Shown: piece by piece, positions 27,392 through 37,671 of the stretch
How the letters are laid out: each line of letters begins with the position of its first letter
How positions within the stretch are numbered: the first letter of the stretch is position 1
Origin: Clavibacter zhangzhiyongii
GTDB taxonomy: Bacteria; Actinomycetota; Actinomycetes; Actinomycetales; Microbacteriaceae
Assembly: GCF_014775655.1 (NCBI RefSeq)
Contig: NZ_CP061274.1
Span: forward strand, 992,001 to 1,056,000
Reading direction: 5' to 3'
DNA: 64,000 nt
Notes under the pieces: generated by a model
Databases searched by the model: none
Seen by the model: only the letters and a program-made list of their open reading frames with translations
What the model was told of the DNA's origin: nothing
Position numbers and translations under genes: made by a program

Positions 27392-29141
27392 TCCCCGCGA
27401 GCCCGCCGCCCCCGGGCCCCGCTCCCGCACGCGCACCCGACGCCGCATCCGCCGCCGCCCGTCGCGCGTCGCCGCCGTCGCGCTCGTCGCGGCCGCGGCC
27501 GTCCTCCTGGCCGGCTGCGTCTCCATCCCCTCGGGCGGCCCCGTCTCCGAGGGCGACCCCGCCACCGTCACCGACGAGTCCGGCGTCAGCTACCAGCCGG
27601 ACGGCCCTCAGGCGGGCGACGGCCCGGACGCCGTCATCGCGGGCTTCGTCGACGCGGCGACGAGCTCCGCCGACCAGTACGGCGTCGCGCGCCAGTTCCT
27701 GTCCTCCGACTTCGCCTCGCGCTGGGACCCGTTCGCCAGCGTCGTCGTGTGGGAGGGCCAGGCCGAGACCTCGGAGGAGGTGGACGGCACCTACAGCTAC
27801 TCCGTGACCACCATCGCCACGGTCGACGGGCAGGGCCACTACCGCGAGGTCGGCAGCGACCAGGAGACGCGCCTGTCCTTCCAGCTCGTGGAGGAGCGCG
27901 GGGAGTGGCGCATCACGAAGGCGCCCGACGGGATCGCGCTCCGCTCCACGTACTTCCGCGAGATCTTCAGCGCGCACGCCCTGTACTTCTTCGACCCCAC
28001 CTTCACCTTCCTCGTGCCGGACCTCCGCTTCTTCGTCACGCGGGCGTCGCAGAGCGTCAGCACGCGCGTCGTGAAGGCGCTCCTCCAGGGGCCGTCGCCG
28101 TGGCTGTCCCAGCCCGCGGTCGTCACGGCCTTCCCGGAGGGCACGCGCCTCGCGTCGTCCGCCGTCACGGCCGCGGGCGGCACGCCGCAGGTCGACCTCA
28201 CCACGGAGGCCCGCGCGGCCGACACCGTCACCCAGCAGCGGATGCAGCTGCAGCTGCGGCAGAGCCTGTCGGGCATCCCGTCCGTCCTCGACGTGCAGGT
28301 GCTCGTCGACGGCACGCCGCTCACGGTCCCGGATCCCGGCGGCCGCGGACCCGTCAAGGACCCGCAGGCGGAGTCCCGGCCCCTCGTGCTCGCCGAGGGC
28401 GCGTTCGGCTACCTCGGCGGGGGCGAGGTCGCCCCGCTCGGCACGCTCGGCACGCGGGTCGCCGCGCTCGCCGCCGACGCCGCCACCCTCAGCGCCGACG
28501 GGCAGCAGGCCGCGGTGCGCAACGCAGCCGGCGTGTGGACGGTGGGCGACGGCGACCGCGACTCGGTCCTCCTCGACACCCGACCCGGCCTCGTGGCCCC
28601 CTCGCTCGACGCGCAGGGCTACGTCTGGTCGACGCCCGCGTCGGATCCCCGCGGCCTCGTCGCCTGGGGCCCCGACGGCGTGGCCCACCCCGTCGCGGTG
28701 AGCTGGACCGCCACGGGCCGCGTCGTCTCCCTCGACGTCGCGCGCGACGGCGCCCGCGTGCTCGTGCAGCTCGAGACGGGGGCGGGGCCGCAGCTGCTCG
28801 TCGCGTCCATCGTGCGCGACGGCGGCGTCCCCGTCTCGCTCACCGCCACCCCGCTCGAGCTGGTCGCGACGCCCGGCACGCCCCTCGACGCCACCTGGGT
28901 CGACGAGCTCGACGTCGCCACCCTCACCCTCATGCCCGACGGGGAGCGCCAGGTGGACCTGCACCAGGTGGGCGGTCCGTCGAAGGACCTGGGATCCGCC
29001 GCCGACGGCGTCTCCATCACGGGAGCCAACGACGAGAGCGGCCTCCGGGTCCTCACGAGCGCGGGCGCCCTGCTCACGCCGCGGGGGAGCACGTGGCAGC
29101 AGACCGCCACCGGCGTCTCCTTCGTCGCGACCAAGCGCTGA
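27375..29141 (+). CDS. lpqB: LpqB lipoprotein, MtrAB accessory protein
   Basis: A 588-residue lipoprotein. A basic N terminus (RTRTRRRIRRR) and hydrophobic helix lead to the lipobox LLAGC with Cys48 as the lipidated residue. A GerMN-type domain covers about residues 180-330, and a beta-propeller-like LpqB domain follows to the end. It should sit outside the membrane and tune MtrB. The GTG start at 27375 has GAGGAGG just upstream, inside mtrB. The intact mtrA-mtrB-lpqB order and length support the call. Confidence 0.94.
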   Translation: MSPAPDPREPAAPGPRSRTRTRRRIRRRPSRVAAVALVAAAAVLLAGCVSIPSGGPVSEGDPATVTDESGVSYQPDGPQAGDGPDAVIAGFVDAATSSADQYGVARQFLSSDFASRWDPFASVVVWEGQAETSEEVDGTYSYSVTTIATVDGQGHYREVGSDQETRLSFQLVEERGEWRITKAPDGIALRSTYFREIFSAHALYFFDPTFTFLVPDLRFFVTRASQSVSTRVVKALLQGPSPWLSQPAVVTAFPEGTRLASSAVTAAGGTPQVDLTTEARAADTVTQQRMQLQLRQSLSGIPSVLDVQVLVDGTPLTVPDPGGRGPVKDPQAESRPLVLAEGAFGYLGGGEVAPLGTLGTRVAALAADAATLSADGQQAAVRNAAGVWTVGDGDRDSVLLDTRPGLVAPSLDAQGYVWSTPASDPRGLVAWGPDGVAHPVAVSWTATGRVVSLDVARDGARVLVQLETGAGPQLLVASIVRDGGVPVSLTATPLELVATPGTPLDATWVDELDVATLTLMPDGERQVDLHQVGGPSKDLGSAADGVSITGANDESGLRVLTSAGALLTPRGSTWQQTATGVSFVATKR

Positions 29142-29202
29142 CGCCCTTCACGGATCCGCCCACGCGCGCCGCCCCGTGCGGCGCGCGTGCGACCCTCCGC
29201 GC

Positions 29203-29976
29203 ATGGCACCCTCCTCCGTCCGGCTCGCGCCCCTCCACCCGGTCGTGCGCACCGCCCTGCTCGACGCCCTCGCGGTCGTCGCCCCCGTGTCCTGCGCCGG
29301 ATGCGGCGCGCCCGACCGCGCCGTGTGCGCGGCGTGCGTCGCCGCGATCCGCACGCACCCGCGCGTCCGCACCCTGGCCCTCGCCGCCGTGGACGCGGGG
29401 CGGGGGCGGCGTCCGGCCGCCGTCGTCCCGGTCGGCTGCGGCAGCGCCTACGCGCCGCCATGGCCGGCGCTGCTCTCCGCGCTCAAGGAGGACGGGCGCA
29501 CGGATGCGGCGCGCGCCATGTCCGGCGCCCTCCGCCGCGCCGTCCGGGCCGCCGCCGACGCGTCCGCCGACGCCCGCGGCCCGGTCGAGGTCCTCGCGGT
29601 CCCGTCGCCGGCCGCGTCCCTGCGCCGCCGTGGCTACGCACCCGTCGAGGTCCTGCTCGCCCGTGCCGGCCTCCGCTCCCTCCGCGCGCCGGGCCCGCCC
29701 GGCCTCCGCCGCCACCCGCTGCGCTTCACGCGCCGACCGGCCGACCAGGCCGGACTCGGCGTCGCCGCCCGCGCCGCCAACGTCGACGGCTGCCTCGTCG
29801 CGCGCATGGACCTCGCCGACCGCCGGATCCTCGTGGTCGACGACGTGCTCACCACCGGCGCCACCCTGCGCGAGACCTGCCGGGCCGTGCGCGCGGCGGG
29901 CGGCGTGGTGGTCGCGTGCGCCGTCGTCACGGCCGTCCCGGAGCGCGGGCGCCGTCGCCCGCCCCGGACGACATGA
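29203..29976 (+). CDS. comF: ComF-family phosphoribosyltransferase-like protein
   Basis: A 257-residue protein. An N-terminal double CxxC (CAGC, CAAC within residues 25-45) should bind zinc. A type I phosphoribosyltransferase domain follows, with the PRPP loop ILVVDDVLTTGAT near residue 210. ComF proteins take part in natural DNA uptake in some bacteria; in actinobacteria this gene sits between lpqB and hpf-secA (Rv3242c position) and its role is not settled. ATG 29203 is chosen over GTG 29176; neither has a strong ribosome site. Confidence 0.85.
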   Translation: MAPSSVRLAPLHPVVRTALLDALAVVAPVSCAGCGAPDRAVCAACVAAIRTHPRVRTLALAAVDAGRGRRPAAVVPVGCGSAYAPPWPALLSALKEDGRTDAARAMSGALRRAVRAAADASADARGPVEVLAVPSPAASLRRRGYAPVEVLLARAGLRSLRAPGPPGLRRHPLRFTRRPADQAGLGVAARAANVDGCLVARMDLADRRILVVDDVLTTGATLRETCRAVRAAGGVVVACAVVTAVPERGRRRPPRTT

Positions 29977-30130
29977 CCCGTCCGTCGCTCCCTGTGCATG
30001 TCCGATGCCCCCTCGGTCCACCCGCCGGATGCCTCGCGCGGGGACGCGCCCGAGGTCTAGGCTCGCCCGAAAGGCGTGAAAGTGATCGCCCTCTTCCAGC
30101 GGGCGACGCGTCATGATCTGGAGGTACGTC

Positions 30131-30820
30131 ATGGACATCAACATCACCGGCCGCAACGCGGAGATCACGGACCGGTTCCGCGTGTACGCCACCGAGAAGG
30201 CCGACAAGATCGCCCAGCTCGCCGAGAAGTCCATCTCGCTCGACATCAAGGTCTCGCGGCACAGCGAGAAGTCCGGCGGGTCCGCCGGAGACGACCGCGT
30301 GGAGATCACGCTCGTCGGTCCCGGCCCCGTCATCCGTGCGGAGAGCAGCGCCGCCGACAAGTTCGCGGCCTTCGACCTCGCCCTCGGGCGCATGCTCGAG
30401 CGCCTGCGCCGCGCGAAGGACAAGAAGAAGATCCACCGCGGCAACCACCGCCCCGTCTCCCTGCAGGAGGCGGCCACGGGCGGCTTCTCCCAGATCGACC
30501 TCGACCCGGCCGACGCCGAGCTCATCGAGCGCGTCAACGGGAAGAGCGTCGCTCCCGTCGACCAGCCCGTCGAGGAGGACGACTACTGCCCGGTGGTCAT
30601 CCGCACCAAGGTCTTCCCCTCGCAGTCGATGACCGTCGACCAGGCGCTCGAGCACATGGAGCTGGTCGGCCACGACTTCTTCCTCTTCATCGACGCGGAG
30701 ACCGACCGCCCGAGCGTCGTCTACCGCCGCAAGGGCTGGGACTACGGCGTCATCGGCCTCGCCGACGGCGAGCAGGAGCTCGCGGGAGCCGGCGCCGGCT
30801 CCCGGTCGCTCCGCCGCTGA
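30131..30820 (+). CDS. hpf: long ribosome hibernation promoting factor
   Basis: A 229-residue long-form HPF. The N-terminal S30AE domain (MDINITGRNAEITDRF to about residue 110) binds the 30S decoding region. A linker leads to the C-terminal dimerisation domain (PVVIRTKVFPSQSMTVDQALEHMELVGHD... split by a short gap) that makes 100S ribosome dimers. It silences ribosomes in stationary phase. GGAGGT (30120-30125) precedes ATG 30131; an upstream start at 30113 lacks one. TAGGCT at 30058-30063 may be the -10. A terminator hairpin follows. Confidence 0.93.
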   Translation: MDINITGRNAEITDRFRVYATEKADKIAQLAEKSISLDIKVSRHSEKSGGSAGDDRVEITLVGPGPVIRAESSAADKFAAFDLALGRMLERLRRAKDKKKIHRGNHRPVSLQEAATGGFSQIDLDPADAELIERVNGKSVAPVDQPVEEDDYCPVVIRTKVFPSQSMTVDQALEHMELVGHDFFLFIDAETDRPSVVYRRKGWDYGVIGLADGEQELAGAGAGSRSLRR

Positions 30821-30838
30821 TCCGTCCCATCGGTCCCC

Positions 30839-30870
30839 GAGGCCCCGTGCGCTCCGGCGCGCGGGGCCTC
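30839..30870 (+). terminator. hairpin terminator after hpf
   Basis: GAGGCCCCG (30839-30847) pairs with CGGGGCCTC (30862-30870), extended inward by TGCGC/GCGCG to a four-base loop. It lies 18 bases after the hpf stop. Confidence 0.7.
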
Positions 30871-30929
30871 GCGCGTCGCGCCGGGTCCACCGGTCAGGGC
30901 GCTCCCGGGAAGAGGGCCGGACGAGTCGG

Positions 30930-30935
30930 TACTAT
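30930..30935 (+). promoter_or_regulatory. possible secA -10 element
   Basis: TACTAT, a good actinobacterial -10, lies 86 bases before the secA ATG. No convincing -35 is seen about 17 bases upstream. The resulting leader would be about 80 bases, ending in AGGGAGA before the start codon. Confidence 0.4.
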
Positions 30936-31021
30936 GGCGATGCTCGTCGGCGGCGACATCCGCGCGCCGTCACGGCGGTCGTCGTCACCCGGCGCCCGCC
31001 CATGAACGCAGGGAGACACCG

Positions 31022-33847
<2,826 letters not shown>

Positions 33848-33854
33848 GGAGCGG

Positions 33855-33876
33855 GGCGGGACCTCCGGGTCCCGCC
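33855..33876 (+). terminator. first hairpin after secA
   Basis: GGCGGGACC (33855-33863) pairs with GGTCCCGCC (33868-33876) around a four-base loop. It starts eight bases after the secA stop. Confidence 0.65.
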
Positions 33877-33890
33877 CTCGCCCCGACGCA

Positions 33891-33930
33891 CGAGAAGGGC
33901 GCACCTCCCGCGGGAGGTGCGCCCTTCTCG
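33891..33930. terminator. perfect 40-bp palindrome, bidirectional terminator
   Basis: A perfect inverted repeat with two 20-base arms and no spacer: the left arm starts CGAGAAGGGCG at 33891 and the right arm ends CGCCCTTCTCG at 33930. It lies between the convergent secA and Rv3235-family genes, so it can terminate both. On each strand the distal arm ends with CTTCTCGT, the only weak T-containing tail. Confidence 0.8.
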
Positions 33931-33941
33931 TCCGTCCGGGT

Positions 33942-34529
33942 CTACAGGACGTTGATGGCCGTCGCGCGCCAGCGGCGGTCGAGGCCCTCGAGCCGGATGG
34001 CCACGGCACGGGCGCGAGCCCGTCCGTGGACGACGATGACCGCCTCGATGACGCCGTCCCGCGGCGAGAACGAGGTGACCGTGCCGATGGAGAAGACAGG
34101 TCGCGTGACCGACTGGCCCTTGGTGCGACGCGCACGGGCGCTGAGCACCACGCGCTTGAGGAGGTGGCGGTAGACGTCGTCGCTCACCCAGCGGGCGATC
34201 TGGTCGAGCTCGCGAGCGCCGGCGAGGATCTCGATGACGCAGCGCGTGAGGTTCTCCAGCAGCGGACCGGACGGGGGGAGGTCCTGGCTGCTGCAGGGCT
34301 GGCGCCCGAAGAAGTCGTCGACGTCGAAGCGCTTGCGGACGGTGCCTCGCACGGTGGCGGTGGCGGCGGGGGAGGCCGGGGTCGAGGCCCGGCTCGACGC
34401 CGCGCTTCCCGGGGCGGCTGCGGAGGCCGGCTGTCGGGCGCCGTTCCGTCGCGAGGACGCGCCGTCGGCGCTCCCGGTGGTGGCGCTCCGGCGGTCAGGG
34501 AGCTCCTCCCGTGGCACTGCTTCACTCAT
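33942..34529 (-). CDS. Rv3235 family (DUF6459) protein
   Basis: A 195-residue soluble protein. Residues 1-65 are a low-complexity Ser/Ala/Arg stretch. The conserved domain covers about residues 68-195, with LENLTRCVIEILAGARELDQIARWVSDDVY and a C-terminal beta region ending RRWRATAINVL. The family sits opposite secA in many actinobacteria (Rv3235 near Rv3240c). Its molecular function is unknown. It is convergent with secA across a shared palindrome terminator. Confidence 0.8.
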   Translation of the reverse strand: MSEAVPREELPDRRSATTGSADGASSRRNGARQPASAAAPGSAASSRASTPASPAATATVRGTVRKRFDVDDFFGRQPCSSQDLPPSGPLLENLTRCVIEILAGARELDQIARWVSDDVYRHLLKRVVLSARARRTKGQSVTRPVFSIGTVTSFSPRDGVIEAVIVVHGRARARAVAIRLEGLDRRWRATAINVL

Positions 34530-34735
34530 GCGTCACTCCCATCCCGGTGCGCCCCCCGATCGGGGGACCACGATGACTGGTCAACTGTGACAGTGCGAGA
34601 GGCGCGGCGCATCCTCAGGACACAAGATGTGGAGAACTGAGAGCGGATCTCAAGGAAGCGACCCAAGGTGACGGGGATGTCCGAGCCGTCCCCGCCGCCG
34701 CCCCGACCCCTCCGCACGTCGCGGACCCGCCTCCG

Positions 34736-35344
34736 ATGAGGTGGGAGAACCTCTTCGACGACCTCGAGGGGCAGTGGGAGACGGCTCGGCTCGCGGAGGA
34801 GAGGGACCAGCGCGTCGAGGAGGAGCGCATGCGCCTCGCCCGCACCGTGGTGCGGGACCGCCTCCGGGCGCTCACGGCGTCCGATCCCGCAGGCTCCCTC
34901 CGGCTCTCCCTCTCCGACGGGACGTGGATCGACCTGCGCGCCAAGGTGCTGGGGCGCGACTGGCTCTCCGGCGACCTGCTGCTGCACGGGGAGGCCGCGC
35001 GGCCCGGCCAGGAGAGGGCGTGCATCCTGCCGCTGGCGTCGATCCACGCGCTCGCCCTCGACCGCGACCAGGTCCGGGCGAGCCTCGCGCCGGTCGCGGA
35101 GCTCCCGCCCGAGCGCGGCATCGTGGACCGCATCGGCCTGCCCTTCGTCCTCCGCGACCTCTGCCGTCGCCGAGCGCGGGTCGAGCTGCGGCTCCGGGAC
35201 ACGGTCGTCGCCGGCACCCTGGACCGCGTCGCGCGGGACCACGTCGACGTCGCGGTGCACGAGCTCGGGACGCCGCGCCGTGAGTCGGCCGTGTCGGGCT
35301 ACCGCCTGGTCCCGCTCGCGGGGATCGTGCTCGTCCGGGTCTGA
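34736..35344 (+). CDS. conserved hypothetical protein, 202 aa
   Basis: A soluble protein with a strongly charged N-terminal helix (residues 1-45, RWENLFDDLEGQWETARLAEE) that could be a coiled coil, then a beta-rich region of two repeats. Each repeat contains a L-x-L-x-DG/DT-x-V segment (SLSDGTWIDLRAKVLGRDWLSGDLLL and RLRDTVVAGTLDRVARDHVDVAV), suggesting two Sm-like or SH3-like barrels. No catalytic motif, signal peptide or membrane helix is visible. It precedes the SAF/CpaE-like pair by 57 bases and may share its transcript. I do not recognise a named family. Confidence 0.65.
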   Translation: MRWENLFDDLEGQWETARLAEERDQRVEEERMRLARTVVRDRLRALTASDPAGSLRLSLSDGTWIDLRAKVLGRDWLSGDLLLHGEAARPGQERACILPLASIHALALDRDQVRASLAPVAELPPERGIVDRIGLPFVLRDLCRRRARVELRLRDTVVAGTLDRVARDHVDVAVHELGTPRRESAVSGYRLVPLAGIVLVRV

Positions 35345-35401
35345 GGCCGGGATGTGGACAACGTGCGACGTCGCCCGGCTCCGTCCCCGACATTGACCCG
35401 C

Positions 35402-36037
35402 ATGCCTCCCACCCCTCGTCCCGCGCGTCCTGCGCGCCGTCCCGTCTGGCTGGATCCCCGGTTCCTCGTGGGGCTCGTCCTCGTCCTCGTCTCGACGGGC
35501 GGCGTCGTGGCGCTGCTCCGCTCGGAGGACTCGTCCGTGGTGGTCATGGCCGCCGGCTCCTCCCTCGACGCCGGTCGCACCGTCCACGCCTCGGATCTGG
35601 TGCCCGTGCGGGTCCGCATGGACGCCGCTGACCTCTACGTCGCCCCGGACGCGGTGGACGGGCTCGTCGTGACGCGCTTCGTCGGGGCGGGCGAGCTGAT
35701 CCCCCGGTCGTCCCTCGCCTCCGCGGACGCCCGGACCACCGCCGCCGTCGTGATCCTGACGGCGGCGGGCGCGGACCACCTGGTGGCGCCGGGGACCGTC
35801 GTGGACGTCTGGGCGGCCGCGCCGAAGGGCTCCGGCACGAACTCGTACGACGCGCCTCGCGTGATCGTCTCCGGCGCGACCGTGGCCCAGGTCATCCAGC
35901 CTCAGGGGTTCGTCGCCGACCAGGACCACACGCAGGTGCAGCTGACGGTCCCGCGCGAGGACGTCGCGGCCGTGATCGCGTCCACGGACGAGCGGGACCA
36001 GATCACGCTCGTGCCCGTGGGCGACGCGGGGGCCTGA
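35402..36037 (+). CDS. SAF-domain protein (CpaB/RcpC-like)
   Basis: A 211-residue protein with a basic N terminus, one membrane helix at about residues 20-40 and a SAF domain (about 48-108, VVMAAGSSLDAGRTVHASDLVPVRV). A short RcpC-like C-terminal region ends with VTVPREDVAAVI-type sequence (QLTVPREDVAAVIAS). CpaB/RcpC proteins assemble Flp pili in the cell wall. No other tad/flp gene lies in the window, so the role is open. It is followed two bases later by the CpaE-like ATPase. ATG 35402 is chosen; an in-frame GTG at 35354 would add 16 residues unlike a signal anchor. Confidence 0.78.
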   Translation: MPPTPRPARPARRPVWLDPRFLVGLVLVLVSTGGVVALLRSEDSSVVVMAAGSSLDAGRTVHASDLVPVRVRMDAADLYVAPDAVDGLVVTRFVGAGELIPRSSLASADARTTAAVVILTAAGADHLVAPGTVVDVWAAAPKGSGTNSYDAPRVIVSGATVAQVIQPQGFVADQDHTQVQLTVPREDVAAVIASTDERDQITLVPVGDAGA

Positions 36038-36039
36038 GC

Positions 36040-37662
36040 GTGGCGTCGCTCGTGCTGGCGCTCCCGCCCCGAGCGGAGGACGCGCTCCTCCGCGAGATCG
36101 TCGAGGCGGGCCACACCGTCCTCGCGCGCGTGACGGGGGCGCGAGAGGTGATCGCCGCGGTGCGGGCGGCCGCGGCGGATCCCCTGCATCTCGTGATCTC
36201 GGCTGCCCCGTCCACCCTCGACCGCGAGGTGCTCGCGGTGCTCGACGAACGCGGGGCGCGGGCGGTCGCCATGGCCTCGAGCGAGGTCGACCGGCGCAAC
36301 GCGCAGGCTCTCGGCCACCACGAGGTCGTGGACGAGGGGGCGACGTGGTCGGAGGTGGAGGCGCTGCTGCTCACCGTCCGTCCGCGCGGAGCGGGGGAGG
36401 GCGCTCCGACCGGGGTCCGGCGCGAGGACGCGGTGGCGGGGCATCTGGAGGACGCGGCCGTCGGCCATGGCGTCGACGGAGCCGGCCGGGACCGGGCCCG
36501 GCTCCCGGAGGCACGTCCGCGGCTCCGCACGCCGTCCCGCGGGGGCCGGGCGGACCGGGGCGCCCGCGGCGACGATCGCGCGGCCGCCGCCGTCGGACGC
36601 ACGGCGCCTGCCGGTCCGGCCGCCCGGTCGGAGGCCGCCTGGCGCGGCCACGGCCGATCCCTGCGAGGGCGCCTCGGCCTGGCCCGCCGACCCCGCGTGC
36701 CCGATCCCGTCGTGCGCGGACGTGACGACCCCGCGGCGGAGCCCGGCGCCCCGACATGCGGGCGCATCATCGTCGTATGGGGACCGCAGGGCGCGCCCGG
36801 ACGCACGACGACAGCTCTGGCCGTCGCCGGCGAGATCGCGGCCGCCGGGCACTCCACGGTGCTGGTCGACGCCGACGTGCACGGGGGCACCGTCGCCGCG
36901 ACCCTCGGCCTGCTCGACGAGGCACCCGGGTTCGCCGCGGCGTGCCGGCTCGCGGCCGCGGACAGCCTCACCGTGGAGGAGCTGGACCGGGTCGCGCAGC
37001 ACCACCCCTCCACGCGGGCGCCGGGCTTCTCCGTGCTCACGGGCATCTCCCGACCGGACAGGTGGCCGGAGCTCGCGGAGGGCCGGGTGTCGGCGGTGCT
37101 GCAGGCCTGTCGCGGCTGGCGCGAGTACACGGTGGTGGACGCGTCCTTCAACCTCGAGGACGACGAGGAGATCTCGAGCGACATGTTCGCGCCACGCCGC
37201 AACGCGGCGACGCTCGCGGCCCTGCGGGGTGCGGATCACGTCGTGGCGGTCGTGTCGGCGGACACGGTCGGCCTGTCGCGGTTCTTCCGCGCCTACGTCC
37301 AGCTCCTCGAGATCGTGGACCCGTCCCGGGTCTCCGTGCTCGTCAACAGGGTCCGTCCGAGCGCGGGCGGCTGGGACGCGGCCGGTCAGGTGCGCCGCAC
37401 GCTCTTCCGCTTCGGGAGCGTGGAGGCGTCGGGCTTCGTCCCCGAGGACCGCGATGCGCTCGACGCGGCCGTGCTCGCCGGGGCCACGTTGCGGGACATC
37501 GCACCACGGTCGCCCGCGCTCGTGGAGTGGTCGCGATTCACGCGCACCACCCTCCTGCCGCCGGAGGACGCGCCTCGTCGGCTGCGCCGCGGCGGGCGGT
37601 CGGCGCCCCCGCTCCGCCGCGGCGCCGACGACACGGGGGAGGAGCGCGCGCAGCCCGCATAG
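36040..37662 (+). CDS. CpaE/TadZ-like P-loop protein with altered Walker A
   Basis: A 540-residue protein: an N-terminal receiver-like alpha/beta domain (1-115), a low-complexity Arg/Ala/Gly linker (about 120-240), and a MinD/ParA-like domain from residue 244. The deviant Walker A reads GPQGAPGRTTT (about 247-257), where both lysines of the usual KGGxGKT are replaced (Gln and Arg). The following VLVDADVHGGTVAATLGL matches the MinD/ParA Walker A' Asp region. CpaE/TadZ proteins localise Flp pilus machinery at the membrane. It starts with GTG two bases after the SAF gene. ATP hydrolysis is doubtful; a localisation role is inferred. Confidence 0.78.
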   Translation: MASLVLALPPRAEDALLREIVEAGHTVLARVTGAREVIAAVRAAAADPLHLVISAAPSTLDREVLAVLDERGARAVAMASSEVDRRNAQALGHHEVVDEGATWSEVEALLLTVRPRGAGEGAPTGVRREDAVAGHLEDAAVGHGVDGAGRDRARLPEARPRLRTPSRGGRADRGARGDDRAAAAVGRTAPAGPAARSEAAWRGHGRSLRGRLGLARRPRVPDPVVRGRDDPAAEPGAPTCGRIIVVWGPQGAPGRTTTALAVAGEIAAAGHSTVLVDADVHGGTVAATLGLLDEAPGFAAACRLAAADSLTVEELDRVAQHHPSTRAPGFSVLTGISRPDRWPELAEGRVSAVLQACRGWREYTVVDASFNLEDDEEISSDMFAPRRNAATLAALRGADHVVAVVSADTVGLSRFFRAYVQLLEIVDPSRVSVLVNRVRPSAGGWDAAGQVRRTLFRFGSVEASGFVPEDRDALDAAVLAGATLRDIAPRSPALVEWSRFTRTTLLPPEDAPRRLRRGGRSAPPLRRGADDTGEERAQPA

Positions 37663-37665
37663 GCT
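37660..37665 (+). promoter_or_regulatory. -10 element of a leaderless pdtaS transcript
   Basis: TAGGCT lies six bases before GTG 37672 and its TAG doubles as the stop codon of the CpaE-like gene. No Shine-Dalgarno sequence precedes the GTG. This suggests pdtaS has its own leaderless promoter in addition to any read-through. Confidence 0.45.
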
Positions 37666-37671
37666 GTAGCC

